DNA of 64,000 bases from contig NZ_PHNJ01000007.1 of the NCBI RefSeq assembly GCF_008122205.1, positions 186,001-250,000 of the forward strand, in the 5' to 3' direction. Numbering within the stretch: position 1 is the first letter of the stretch; each line of letters starts with the position of its first letter. The notes below the pieces were generated by a model. That model searched no databases. It was not told where the DNA came from and worked only from the letters and a program-made list of their open reading frames with translations. Below, one piece after another: positions 53,524 to 62,628 of the stretch. Made by a program: the position numbers and the translations under genes. This DNA comes from Natronococcus pandeyae (GTDB taxonomy: Archaea; Halobacteriota; Halobacteria; Halobacteriales; Natrialbaceae).

Positions 53524-54819
53524 ATGGAAGGAGCGGTCAACGAATCGGACGAGAGTCCCGTAGTACAACCGCAGCGTATGCGGTTTTCGGAAGAAGACAT
53601 TCAGATCGCAGGAGCGGCGGCTGAACGCCGATATCAGCTCCTCGTTCCGAGCGGTTACCACGGGGATCAGGGACCGCCGGTACCGCTCGTCGTGATGCTG
53701 CACGGCTGTACACAGGACGCGAGGAGCTTCGCTGCCGCCACGAGGATGAACGAGATCGCAGAAGCGGAATCGTTCATCGTCGCGTACCCGGAACAGTCTC
53801 AACGCCGGAACCCGACACGATGCTGGACGTGGTTCGAAGACGCCCACACCACACGCGGGGCCGGCGAGGCGGCGGTCATCGTGGGGGTCACTCGACAGGT
53901 CATCGAAACGTATGCAGTCGATACCGATGCGGTGTATCTCGCCGGCCTCTCGGCTGGTGGCGGTATGGCATCGAGCATGGCCGTCGCCTATCCCGATCTC
54001 TATACCGCCGTCGGGATACATTCGGGTCTTCCGTACGACGCTGCTGAGAACGCGGATGAGGCCGGACGAGCGATGCGGAACGAGAGTAGCTACTCGCCAC
54101 AGGCGAAGGGGACGCAGGCCTGCGAGGACATGAGTGAGTACACAACCGTGGTTCCCACGATCGTCTTTCACGGGACCGCCGATCGGGTCGTCCATCCCGC
54201 GAACGGTAAGTACGCCGCCGAACAGGCGACACAAATGAATGACTTCGCATCTGATGGCCGCGACGACGATAACATCGATTACATCGCCGATCGGATCGTT
54301 GACGGGCGTGTCGGTGAATTGCCTGGGGGACTCAAGTTTACTCGCTTCGAGTACCACGACGAGAACCAAGGAGAGAGGGCTCCCCCAGTGGTCGTAGAGT
54401 ACGTTGTGGATCAGATGGGCCATGCATGGTCCGGCGGGTCGTCTACTGGCGGTGGCACGTTCGTCGGTCCTCGGGGTCCCGCGGCCAGTCGACTCATCTG
54501 GGAGTTCTTCGAGGACCGGATGCCCGAAGTGCAGCCAACAGCGATGGCACGATCCGTTGCCACTGTGGGATCCGTTGCCACTGTGGGATCCGCTGCCACT
54601 GTGGGTGAGGTGGTAACCTTTACTGGGCAAGAACCGAAGGCATCTACCAGTTCGATTGCATCCTACGAATGGGAATTTGGCGATGGATCAACCACAACAG
54701 GTGAGACGGTTTCCCACGAGTTCACGGAACCTGGTGGATACACTGTCACGCTTACCATTGTCGATGATACCGGCAGAGCGGAGAGTGATTCGGTCAGTAT
54801 CCAGATCGAAAAGAATTGA
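53524..54819 (+). CDS. PHB-depolymerase-type esterase with C-terminal PKD domain
   Basis: A 431-residue alpha/beta hydrolase of the polyhydroxybutyrate depolymerase/feruloyl esterase group. Oxyanion region VVMLHGCTQDARSFAA, nucleophile Ser143 in LAGLSAGGGMASS, acid Asp220 in HGTADRVVHP, and His299 in QMGHAWSGGS. After a linker made of three 18-bp repeats (54551-54604, SVATVG) comes a PKD domain (YEWEFGDGSTTTGETVSHEF). PKD domains help polysaccharide or surface binding, but no export signal is visible from this start. The frame is open from a TTG at 53431, and 53524 is the first in-frame ATG. Confidence 0.8.
   Translation: MEGAVNESDESPVVQPQRMRFSEEDIQIAGAAAERRYQLLVPSGYHGDQGPPVPLVVMLHGCTQDARSFAAATRMNEIAEAESFIVAYPEQSQRRNPTRCWTWFEDAHTTRGAGEAAVIVGVTRQVIETYAVDTDAVYLAGLSAGGGMASSMAVAYPDLYTAVGIHSGLPYDAAENADEAGRAMRNESSYSPQAKGTQACEDMSEYTTVVPTIVFHGTADRVVHPANGKYAAEQATQMNDFASDGRDDDNIDYIADRIVDGRVGELPGGLKFTRFEYHDENQGERAPPVVVEYVVDQMGHAWSGGSSTGGGTFVGPRGPAASRLIWEFFEDRMPEVQPTAMARSVATVGSVATVGSAATVGEVVTFTGQEPKASTSSIASYEWEFGDGSTTTGETVSHEFTEPGGYTVTLTIVDDTGRAESDSVSIQIEKN
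54551..54604 (+). repeat. Three 18-bp tandem repeats in the esterase linker
   Basis: GATCCGTTGCCACTGTGG occurs three times head to tail (54551-54568, 54569-54586, 54587-54604), the third with one T-to-C change. It lengthens the linker between hydrolase and PKD domain by six residues per copy and is likely to vary by slippage. Confidence 0.85.
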
Positions 54820-54824
54820 CCTCC

Positions 54825-54846
54825 TCCCGCGCCTAAAATCGCGGGA
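54825..54846. terminator. Hairpin after the esterase gene, possibly an IS-end remnant
   Basis: TCCCGCG (54825-54831) pairs with CGCGGGA (54840-54846) across an 8-nt loop, six bases after the stop. It may end transcription. The flanking GACCTCCTCCCG context resembles the hairpin at the tnpB end near 2830, so a relic of an IS605-type right end is the alternative. Confidence 0.4.
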
Positions 54847-55050
54847 ATACCACGGCACCGCACCACTGAATCGGGATATTAGGCTTTCCAGTCTACCACC
54901 TCTGTCACACACAACGACCGCACCAGTCACTCAACGAACAGACGCCAGCGGAGGTACTAAACTAGACAGTGCCACTGCAGCCATTATTCCACGTAGAAAA
55001 GATCTCTTGGATCGGCGTGCAGTATAATCTGGTACCTTAGCCGAGAAGGA

Positions 55051-55206
55051 TTAGATCTGAAATTCGAGCTGAATCGGCTCAGGAAGTGTAACGATCGTGT
55101 GCCCTGTTGCGGTAAAGTGTTCAATAGTATCGCGTGCCTGTTCGTCCTCCGGTTGCGTCTCTATATTCTGAATCATCCAGTCGCAATTCAGACAGCGCTT
55201 TTGCAT
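55051..55206 (-). CDS. Small zinc-finger-like protein
   Basis: An intact 51-codon gene: MQKRCLNCDWMIQNIETQ, then an acidic helix and HFTATGHTIVTLPEPIQLEF. The CxxC pair and the later HxxxxxH pair form a C2H2-type zinc site. Short zinc-ribbon and zinc-finger proteins like this are common in haloarchaea and affect many processes, but no function can be assigned. It lies just downstream of the HTH regulator gene on the same strand. Confidence 0.6.
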   Translation of the reverse strand: MQKRCLNCDWMIQNIETQPEDEQARDTIEHFTATGHTIVTLPEPIQLEFQI

Positions 55207-55288
55207 TACGCACAGGAAGAAAAACTAGCTATATGACTTTTCGGTCTTCTTTTGCAAGGTCAATTACCTTTTCAAATCCACTTACCTG

Positions 55289-55963
55289 TTAATCAGAAAG
55301 AGCCGGAGAGGGAGCCGATTCTATTTCCTCTGTAGTCACATTGAGCTCCGTGGTGACCAGAGACTGGTATGCACGGCGGAGTCGCTCGGAGAGAGCCTGG
55401 TGAGAGATGTCGAGTTCGTCGGACAGTTCCTGCATCGAAACCTCCCGAGGGATACGGAAGTAACCGTGATCAATGGCTGCAACCAACGTCTCGTACTGAC
55501 GCTGTGTGAGTCCAGTCTGCGAGTGATTTTCGCCGGTCGTGTCTGACAGGCGGATAATTGTTGGTCTGAAACCGTGATCTTCTAGCGTCTCGTAAATCGA
55601 GCTCGCATCGTTACGCTCTTCGACACGGATATTGAGGACCCAGGATCCATCCGGAGCCGAAGCATCCAGGATCGTCCCGCCTTCCTCGAGAACCACCTCG
55701 AAAATATCGATCGTCTCCGGCGTGAACTCGACGTTGTACAGCCACTTCTCTTCAGTACCGCTGATCAATGAATAGTCCTCAATCGTCGAGGCCTCTGCCA
55801 AGCCAGCCTCGAGGTCCTCTTTCGATGCGCCGGAAAGCCACAAGTTGTGGCCGTTCGAGGCGATACCCTCCTCTGCCTCGCACGTAAGCGACGGAACAGC
55901 GTTAACCAGTGCCGTCAGTCCAGTTCCCTCGCCTGAAATCTCGAGGTTGATGATTGAGGTCAT
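55289..55963 (-). CDS. HTH-10 (bacterio-opsin activator type) transcription regulator
   Basis: A 224-residue regulator. C-terminal HTH-10 domain: LTQRQYETLVAAIDHGYFRI, then SMQELSDELDISHQALSERL as the helix-turn-helix and RRAYQSLVTTEL. The front 150 residues (MTSIINLEISGEGTGLTALV to GSWVLNIRVEERND) form the variable sensor region. The start at 55963 begins the family-like N-terminus; 55996 is also open. It is followed by the small zinc-finger-like gene, with 82 bp between them. Confidence 0.88.
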   Translation of the reverse strand: MTSIINLEISGEGTGLTALVNAVPSLTCEAEEGIASNGHNLWLSGASKEDLEAGLAEASTIEDYSLISGTEEKWLYNVEFTPETIDIFEVVLEEGGTILDASAPDGSWVLNIRVEERNDASSIYETLEDHGFRPTIIRLSDTTGENHSQTGLTQRQYETLVAAIDHGYFRIPREVSMQELSDELDISHQALSERLRRAYQSLVTTELNVTTEEIESAPSPALSD

Positions 55964-56212
55964 GGGTTCACTTCTAACGACACCCGGAAATGCCATAGGC
56001 CCGTTTCCAAAACAGTTTGAACCTCTGATAGAGAATGTACTATTATATTATCTTTTGACCATGGTCATATTCGAGTCGAGATATGTCTACTGGTACCCTC
56101 TTTCTACTGAACGGCGAGAGTCGCCGCTGTAGAAACCTGCTATTGCTCTGTCTTGCCGGTCCCGTGAGATATGTACGACTTCCTTACTGACCTCATAGTT
56201 TAACGAAAGAAA

Positions 56213-56419
56213 ATGACATCTAAGCAACTAGAATCTCATACACAGATTGTGCCGCAGGGAAATCCTGAATGGGGACTCGGATTGTATGATGCCTGCCAGA
56301 AGGCACTGGCTGTGCGTATCTGGTCCGATGGAACAATTCGGCCTGTAAAACGCGATGGAGAGTGTTCCTGCTGGAACACCAGTCTCACCCTAGTTGACGG
56401 GGGACCTGACGAAGAGTAA
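56213..56419 (+). CDS. Small haloarchaeal protein of unknown function
   Basis: A 68-residue protein: MTSKQLESHTQIVPQGNPEW, ALAVRIWSDGTIRPVKRDGE and ECSCWNTSLTLVDGGPDEE. The fold looks like a short beta hairpin region with Cys and Trp at the end. Related-looking small proteins appear near transcription regulators in haloarchaea, but I recognise no named family. Codon use is less GC-rich than in the first 48 kb. Confidence 0.5.
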   Translation: MTSKQLESHTQIVPQGNPEWGLGLYDACQKALAVRIWSDGTIRPVKRDGECSCWNTSLTLVDGGPDEE

Positions 56420-56607
56420 ATCAGACTTCACGATTGACGTACTGGTCCTCCCAGTCACGACGTGCTCCAATTTCACGCTCTCCGCGGCGTGTTACGGTGT
56501 CCACGTTCGTACGGCGATCACCCTGATTTTTTCGACAAGACTCTTGTCAACGAGTGTATCCAGATTCGAATAGTTCGAGCCCCGATAGACACGTTCGCTG
56601 GTCAAAT

Positions 56608-59301
56608 TCAGTCTTCGAGCAATTCGACGACGCCCCGGTTACCATCGACTCGAATTCGCTGTCCCGTTTCTATCTGCTCCGTTGCCCCAGCGACGACCAC
56701 CGATGGGATTCCGTACTCTCGGGCGACGATCGATCCGTGGGTCATCTTGCCGCCAACGTTGGTCACCAGCCCGGCTGCGTTGAGGAACAGCGGCGTCCAG
56801 CCGGGATCGGTGTGCGGGGCGACGAGTATCTCCTCAGTTTCGAGGGTCGCGTCGCTCGGTTCTTCGATGACCCGAGCCTGTCCTTCTGCGGCACCACTGG
56901 CTGTCGGAATACCCACGAGTCCGTCGGTATCGATGGTTGAAGCAATACCGCCTCGGGGGATCTCCCCGTCACTTGTAATAACACGTGGTGCACGAAGTTG
57001 CTGATGGTGGAACTGTTCGGCTCGCCGTGCATCGAGATCGACATCGGTCGGCGTGTCGGGATTCGTGAGTTCGAACAGCAATTCGTCGAAGTCGTAGAGC
57101 CAGACGTCGTTCACGTCTTCGAGACGGCCTTCACGTTCCAGTTTCTCACCAGCCGCGAGTACCTGTCGCCGAGTTTCATCCAGCAGTTGCGAGAGAGCGT
57201 ACTTGGTGACCTCCCGCATCGAGAGATAGCTCCGGTACCGCAGTGCGAACGGACGAACGAGGCGTCGTCGAATCGAGCCGAACCGCTCTCGGTTCGCCTG
57301 TCGTTCGAGGCGAGTGATCGCTCGCTCGGTTTCAGTCTCCAGGCGTTCGACGTGAGTTCTGTGGTCTCCCGGGTCGCCAGTTTCGAGCTTCGCCTGAACA
57401 GTGCCCAACAGCGGTGACGGATCCTCGTGATATCGCGGGCGAGAGAACTCGATTTCGGCAGGGGCCCTGAACCCGTACTCATCGAGGAAGTTCTCGAACG
57501 CAGCGGTGAACTCCTCGCCGCCGGCCACCTCGCGTATTTCGTCGAGGCTACGGCCCTCTTTGAGCGCTCGCTCGACGTCCGGGTTGTCGCGGGCGATATC
57601 AGTGACGTCCCCCAGTTCGATCATCATCGTGGTGGTGACGTTCTCGCGCAACCCTCGCTCGAGGGCCTCGAACTCGTCGTCGGCGCCGGGACAGAGCCGC
57701 CGCAGGGCCGCCCTGTAGAAGTAGACGTTCCACAGCTTCAACGCCACCTCCATGGCTTTCCAGCTGAACTCGTCGTTTTTCTCGAGTGCGATCCGCAGGC
57801 GTTCCGCCTCCGAGTCACCCGATCTGACCTCCCGAATCATCTCCTCCGCTGTGGCGTCTGCCCACTGTCGCGCTCTGCGAGGTACTTCCTCGTAAGAGCG
57901 TCCCACCAACCCTCTGAGGATCGATCCAAGCGTCCGCCCGACGACGGGCGCTACCTTTCCGACGGTCGAAAGCGTCTGCAGGAGCGACGTACCCCGAAGC
58001 ACGGACGTCTGGGCGAACTCGTCACCGCGCCGCTCACGGATTTCCTCGAGGGGCGCGATCGCCTGCCTGTCGAAGTCGTTGAGTCCCTCGAGGAGGTACG
58101 GTGCGAGCCGGTCCGATTGCAGGAGTGGTGTGACGTCGATGTACACCATTCCACCCGCGGTCGCACTCGACAGCCCAGCCTCGGGATCGGACCCGAATCG
58201 GTCGAACAGTACGTCCATCGTCCGCGACCAGTAATCGACCACAAGCGGCGGCATCACCTCGGTCATCCCCTGCCGGTGATTCCAGCTGTAGTAGACGTGC
58301 AGCGCGTCGTCGTCGGGCCGCGGTTCGGGGAGTGGAGAGAGCGTGGTTATCGGGCGCGTTTGCAGCATCCAGAACTGACCGTCGGCGATCGACCACTCGA
58401 TGTCCTGTGGGGAACCGAACGAGCGTTCGATCCCCTCACCGTACGCGACGATCGTCGTCACCTGCTCGTTGGTGAGGACCCGGTCGCTCTCGGTGTTCGG
58501 TACGTCTCCGTTCTCGAGGTCACCTGTCGGTTCGTTCGCGCCGACCAGATCGGATCCATCGTCGCCACTGACTCCAGCACGGTATTCGAGAATTTCCCCG
58601 GATTCCCGGTCTACTCGAACATTTTCCGCTGTCACCGTTCCCGAAACGACCGCTTCTCCCAGTCCGGTCGAGGCGTCGATCGAGGCGACAGTCCGCTTGC
58701 CGGTGAGCGGATCGGCCGTGAACAGCACGCCGGAGGCGTCGGCGTCGATCATCTCCTGAACGACGACGCACATCGACACCACCTCGTGTGCGATCTCGTT
58801 TCTCGCTCGGTACGATACCGCCCGATCGGTGAACAGACTCGCCATACAGTCCAGAACCGCGTCCGTAACGTCCGCGAGGCTGCTCACGTCGAGCACCGTG
58901 CTATGTTGTCCGGCGAACGAGGCCGTCGGGAGGTCCTCGGCTGTCGCACTCGACCTGGCGACGTACGAGACACCCGATTTCAGCTGGACCTCGATGGATT
59001 CCTGGACATCCTCTGGGAGTTCTTTCGCTCGAATGGTATCCCGGAGTCTCGTCGCTCGCTCCCGCAACCTCTCGGTATCGATCGGATCCGTGGCTTCGAG
59101 GTCGTCGATCATCGCGGAAATCTCCTCGTCATCCGTGAGTTCTTCGTAGACGGCCGTCGTCACGCAGAACCCGTCCGGAACGGGAAGTCCGGCCGAGACG
59201 AGTTTGGCGAGGTTTGCTCCCTTCCCGCCGGAGAGTTCAGTATTCGTGGCCCGCGGATCCGATAAGGAAAGTACAGCGGGAACTCGTTCGAGGATGGCCA
59301 T
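56608..59301 (-). CDS. Rifampin-phosphotransferase-like PEP-synthase-family protein
   Basis: An 897-residue three-part protein. Residues 1-320 are an ATP-grasp PEP/pyruvate-dikinase N domain (ELSGGKGANLAKLVSAGLPV, VARSSATAEDLPTASFAGQH). Residues 400-800 are a helical middle domain (YYSWNHRQGMTEVMPPLVVD). Residues 805-897 are the swivelling phosphohistidine domain (GGKMTHGSIVAREYGIPSVV, His855). The C-terminal TIM barrel of true PEP synthase is absent. This order is that of rifampin phosphotransferase, which moves the beta-phosphate of ATP via His to a small molecule. The substrate is unknown. Start 59301 fits a TATA box at 59323-59330. Confidence 0.82.
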   Translation of the reverse strand: MAILERVPAVLSLSDPRATNTELSGGKGANLAKLVSAGLPVPDGFCVTTAVYEELTDDEEISAMIDDLEATDPIDTERLRERATRLRDTIRAKELPEDVQESIEVQLKSGVSYVARSSATAEDLPTASFAGQHSTVLDVSSLADVTDAVLDCMASLFTDRAVSYRARNEIAHEVVSMCVVVQEMIDADASGVLFTADPLTGKRTVASIDASTGLGEAVVSGTVTAENVRVDRESGEILEYRAGVSGDDGSDLVGANEPTGDLENGDVPNTESDRVLTNEQVTTIVAYGEGIERSFGSPQDIEWSIADGQFWMLQTRPITTLSPLPEPRPDDDALHVYYSWNHRQGMTEVMPPLVVDYWSRTMDVLFDRFGSDPEAGLSSATAGGMVYIDVTPLLQSDRLAPYLLEGLNDFDRQAIAPLEEIRERRGDEFAQTSVLRGTSLLQTLSTVGKVAPVVGRTLGSILRGLVGRSYEEVPRRARQWADATAEEMIREVRSGDSEAERLRIALEKNDEFSWKAMEVALKLWNVYFYRAALRRLCPGADDEFEALERGLRENVTTTMMIELGDVTDIARDNPDVERALKEGRSLDEIREVAGGEEFTAAFENFLDEYGFRAPAEIEFSRPRYHEDPSPLLGTVQAKLETGDPGDHRTHVERLETETERAITRLERQANRERFGSIRRRLVRPFALRYRSYLSMREVTKYALSQLLDETRRQVLAAGEKLEREGRLEDVNDVWLYDFDELLFELTNPDTPTDVDLDARRAEQFHHQQLRAPRVITSDGEIPRGGIASTIDTDGLVGIPTASGAAEGQARVIEEPSDATLETEEILVAPHTDPGWTPLFLNAAGLVTNVGGKMTHGSIVAREYGIPSVVVAGATEQIETGQRIRVDGNRGVVELLED

Positions 59302-59322
59302 ACTCCTTCTTCGATCACTTCC

Positions 59323-59330
59323 GTATTTTA
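59323..59330 (-). promoter_or_regulatory. TATA box of the RPH-like gene
   Basis: TAAAATAC on the minus strand, centred about 26 nt before the ATG at 59301. It supports that start instead of the longer open frame reaching 59658. Confidence 0.5.
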
Positions 59331-59582
59331 CTTCGTTGTAGGAGAGTGTGACAGTCTCATCCAGCAAATCTATTGACCCGAGACCCGGCGTGATATCGAT
59401 GCATTGCTGGCTCTCGTTCGAGAGTTCAGGGAGTCCACCCCTATAACTGATCTTCTCTCGGAGATTCGATATTGTGACCCACTGTTCGTCTACCAGTATC
59501 AGTAGACAGAGAACGACAGGAATGTATCCGTCACGGCGTATCGAATCGCAGATACTCGGGCGAGAAGCGTAACAGCGAACGT

Positions 59583-59957
59583 TCACAACCGTGGTATCAC
59601 GAAAAGGCCAGCCAGAATCGCCAGGTTTGCCAGAACGCCCGCGGAGGCGACGGTCCAATCGAGCGTCGTGAGAACCAGTGAAAACACGGTAACTGCGAGC
59701 AGCAGTTCTCGCCAGTAGCGCCAGTCAGTCACCAGCGCGACAGCCGAAGCAACGAATCCAACGCCGGCCACGGCGGTCAACACGGCAAAGACCCGTATCC
59801 CGGCATCCCCTACGTCAACGGCGCCGCCGAGCAGGGTAGTTTTATACGGGAGGTCAGCTATCTCGATTAGTTCGAAGTATACCACGATCCCGAGAAAGTG
59901 AATGACTCCGTGGATCCCAACTGCAATTGCTGCGAGGTACGTGAGGTACCTGACCAT
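59583..59957 (-). CDS. Four-helix membrane protein of unknown function
   Basis: A 124-residue protein with four membrane segments: YLTYLAAIAVGIHGVIHFLG, a segment near AGIRVFAVLTAVAGVGFVAS, LLLAVTVFSLVLTTLDWTVA and a short final one (GVLANLAILAGLFVIPRL). The His and Phe in the first helix (GIHGVIHFLG) recall small DoxX-like or membrane-anchor proteins but no family is certain. It lies upstream of the RPH-like gene on the same strand. Confidence 0.6.
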   Translation of the reverse strand: MVRYLTYLAAIAVGIHGVIHFLGIVVYFELIEIADLPYKTTLLGGAVDVGDAGIRVFAVLTAVAGVGFVASAVALVTDWRYWRELLLAVTVFSLVLTTLDWTVASAGVLANLAILAGLFVIPRL

Positions 59958-60308
59958 CAGGATTCACCACTTTCGAACTGTTACACTCGCTTCCATGGCT
60001 ATGACAGCCTGCTGTCTAGCCAGATCATGTCTGCAACTGTAAAACATCGGGCGAGAAGCACTGTATAGGCGTCTCGACCAGCAACAGGCACTGGCCAAAC
60101 TGCGCCGCCAGAACGTCTGATCGAAGCACTATCCTCACCTGATACTCGCCTCCCGTACCTGGAGAACCGACCCTCCCCTATATCGAACACGATACGCTAC
60201 GTGTAGTATGGGCATCACGATCGAACTACGATCTCGTCGAGGTCGCCAACGCAGACCGCAGAAAGGCTGGGACAATCGACGGAACTGCAACGGTTGGGGT
60301 CGATCGAA
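59958..60308. other. Intergenic, about 350 bp
   Basis: No gene is supported. A short perfect inverted repeat GACAGC-CT-GCTGTC lies at 60003-60016, possibly a regulatory site for either flanking gene. Confidence 0.4.
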
Positions 60309-62162
60309 GTGAACGTTCTGGTATTCGGTGCAGGCCCGTTAGGCAGTTTGAAAGCGGCGCGACTCCACGAGGCGGGACACGACGTCTCGCTGCTCGCCAG
60401 GGGGCAACGACTGGCGGATCTGAAAAAACATGGAATCGTTATTCAGCAAGAAGGCGCTGACGAGGAGGAAGTCGCTCGCGTCGATGTGGTTGACTCTCTG
60501 GAGCCAGACGACGACTACGATCTCGTCCTGGTCGTCATGGGGGAACATCAAGCGGTGCAGATTCTGGACACGTTGGCCGAAAACGAGCACGTTCCGACGT
60601 TCCTCTTTATGGGGAACAACGTCGGCGGTCCCGACGAAATGGTTCGGGCGCTCGGCAAAGAGCGCGTGATGTTGGGGTTTCCGTACCCCGGTGGGAAACG
60701 CGACGGACACGTCATGCGCGTGCTCCCGATCAACGAGGCCAACCGATACACCATCCCGATCGGGGAGGTCGATGGAACGATTCGACCCAGGACCCGAGAG
60801 GTGGCCGCAGTGCTTTCGGACATGCGAGGGTACGACGTCGAGATCCGGACGGACATGGAGAACTGGTTGAAATACCACGTCGCGTTGCTCATGTCCGGTC
60901 TCGTCCCCGCGCCGTATGCCGCTGACACTCGCATGAAGCGGCTGGGCGAAACCAGGGATCTGCTGGTGCTTTCGGTTCGTGCGACGAAGGAAGCGCTTCG
61001 AGGATTACGCACGGCGGGATACTCGCCTAGCCCGCCGGTCGTCAGGAGCTTCGAATACGTCCCGGAGCCGATTTGTGTCTGGGCCATCGGATGGCTCATG
61101 CGAAACGAGTACGCGAAGGTCTCGGTCGAAGGGCACGCCCGGGATGGCAGAGACGAAATGGCGTATCTGTTCGACGAGTTACGGGCCATCATCGATCAGT
61201 CGAATGGAGAAACGCAGGCAATCGATCAGCTGGCCCCGTACTACGATCCTGACACACCTTCGTATCCCGAAGGGAAACGAGAGATATCCATGAAGTGGGG
61301 CGGTCTCGTCGCTCCCGTGATCGGAATCGGGGGGCTCACGCTCGTTATTCGGTGTTTGCGCTCGAAAGCGAGATCCGATTCCGCGGCCGAACGCGAATCT
61401 GGTGGCGTCTATTACGAGGTGAGCGGCCCCGAAGAGGCGACCGCCGTGGTGTTCACGCACGGATTCGCCCTCGACCGCGAGACGTGGCGGGAGCAGACCG
61501 CTACGCTATCGGAGTCGTATCGGGTTCTCTCGTGGGATGTCCCTGGATGTGGTGACTCTGCCGAGTCGAATGTGCCGGTCCGATTCGATGTCTCGGCTCG
61601 CAAGTTGCTCGACGTACTGGACGACGAAGGTATCGACCAGGCCGTCCTGGTCGGTCAGTCGATGGGGAGCCTGTTGAACCAATACCTTGCGTACCATCAC
61701 CCCAACCGCGTCCGAGCTCTCGTTCACGTCGGGGGCTTCCCGTTACACGATGGGTTCTCCGAGCGCACAATCAAACTGATGGGAGTGCACGTGAGGCTAC
61801 TCCAACTCATGCCGGAAAAACTGATATACGACATGTTTGGTCGGTTGGTCGCTCGCACTCCCGATACCCAGGAGTACGCAAGACAGGCGAGTGCGCGTAC
61901 CGGGAAGGAGAATATGATTTCTCTCGAACGAGAATATCTCCAGGATCTCGAGGATGGGATTCCCGAACTAACCGAGCACCCGCAATTACTCGTGGTCGGT
62001 GAACACGAGTACTCTACGCTCCGAAAGAAAGCGAAGGAGTGGAACGAAAAACTCCCCGACAGCGTGTACACGACAGTGCCAGATGCGGGACACATTGCGA
62101 ACCACGATAATCCGACGGTATTCAACGAAATCCTGTCCCCGTTTCTGGAATCACTGGGATAA
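60309..62162 (+). CDS. Ketopantoate-reductase-like / alpha-beta hydrolase fusion
   Basis: A 617-residue fusion read from a GTG at 60309. Residues 1-320 match the ApbA/PanE fold: NAD(P) motif VLVFGAGPLGSLKAARLHEA at the start, a SLLARGQRLADLKKHG segment and a helical second domain. A hydrophobic stretch (GLVAPVIGIGGLTLVIRCL) links to residues 360-617, an alpha/beta hydrolase: VVFTHGFALDRETWREQ, nucleophile Ser451 in LVGQSMGSLLNQY, and His595 in VPDAGHIANHDNP. I know of no standard enzyme with this fusion. A TTG at 60294 is an alternative start. Redox and hydrolysis may act on one substrate. Confidence 0.8.
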   Translation: MNVLVFGAGPLGSLKAARLHEAGHDVSLLARGQRLADLKKHGIVIQQEGADEEEVARVDVVDSLEPDDDYDLVLVVMGEHQAVQILDTLAENEHVPTFLFMGNNVGGPDEMVRALGKERVMLGFPYPGGKRDGHVMRVLPINEANRYTIPIGEVDGTIRPRTREVAAVLSDMRGYDVEIRTDMENWLKYHVALLMSGLVPAPYAADTRMKRLGETRDLLVLSVRATKEALRGLRTAGYSPSPPVVRSFEYVPEPICVWAIGWLMRNEYAKVSVEGHARDGRDEMAYLFDELRAIIDQSNGETQAIDQLAPYYDPDTPSYPEGKREISMKWGGLVAPVIGIGGLTLVIRCLRSKARSDSAAERESGGVYYEVSGPEEATAVVFTHGFALDRETWREQTATLSESYRVLSWDVPGCGDSAESNVPVRFDVSARKLLDVLDDEGIDQAVLVGQSMGSLLNQYLAYHHPNRVRALVHVGGFPLHDGFSERTIKLMGVHVRLLQLMPEKLIYDMFGRLVARTPDTQEYARQASARTGKENMISLEREYLQDLEDGIPELTEHPQLLVVGEHEYSTLRKKAKEWNEKLPDSVYTTVPDAGHIANHDNPTVFNEILSPFLESLG

Positions 62163-62628
62163 TTGACAGCTAGGTGACGTCATCTTTTTGGCCGGAACTA
62201 CGATTTCGGAGCGAGGAAGAGGCTAAATCTCAGTGCCATAGAATAGACTCCTATACTCACCTTGGTTCGTGACGAGTTATACACCGAATATGAAATTTCT
62301 GCCCAAATTCGAGCGTACCACCGACGAAGCGTCAGACCACTCACCGGATCGAAAAGAGCAAACTGGTCGCCCGAAATCACGACGAACCAAGTTTCTTCGG
62401 GGAACCGCTATTTTCATTGTTATGTCGTAACGCTCTGGTGGCTGCTATCCCGCGGTGAAGAACGATCGGAGCGATACAGGAAATGGTTTAACTTCTAACA
62501 GGATAAGTCCCCGTCCTCAAGGAGCAACGCAGGCCGCAAACCGAGTAGCGCAGTAGGGCGGGGATACAGCCGTCGCAGCGGAACCGATCCAGCGAAACTA
62601 CTAATATATACTGAATATATAGCCGTCT
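62163..62628. other. Intergenic with left end of an IS605-type element
   Basis: The part to about 62480 holds no supported gene. From about 62505 the bases GTCCCCGTCCTCAAGGAG and the GC-rich, hairpin-prone DNA that follows resemble the left end of haloarchaeal tnpB elements, leading into the DUF2080-like gene at 62629. Confidence 0.4.

Noticed and set aside
54847-55050. Possible remnant of a third tnpB right end
   Set aside because: The hairpin and its CCTCC context are suggestive, but translations of the following 200 bases gave no TnpB-like segment, so it is kept only as a possible terminator or relic.
57427-59265. A 612-codon open frame on the plus strand
   Set aside because: It lies wholly antisense to the RPH-like gene, shows no domain, and has Arg/His-rich composition unlike halophilic proteins.
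59302-59658. N-terminal extension of the RPH-like gene
   Set aside because: The extra residues are not family-like, and a TATA box sits inside them at the correct distance from the ATG at 59301.
62262-62498. A 78-codon open frame before the second tnpB element
   Set aside because: No motif, no promoter at a sensible distance, and a basic composition. It is probably non-coding.
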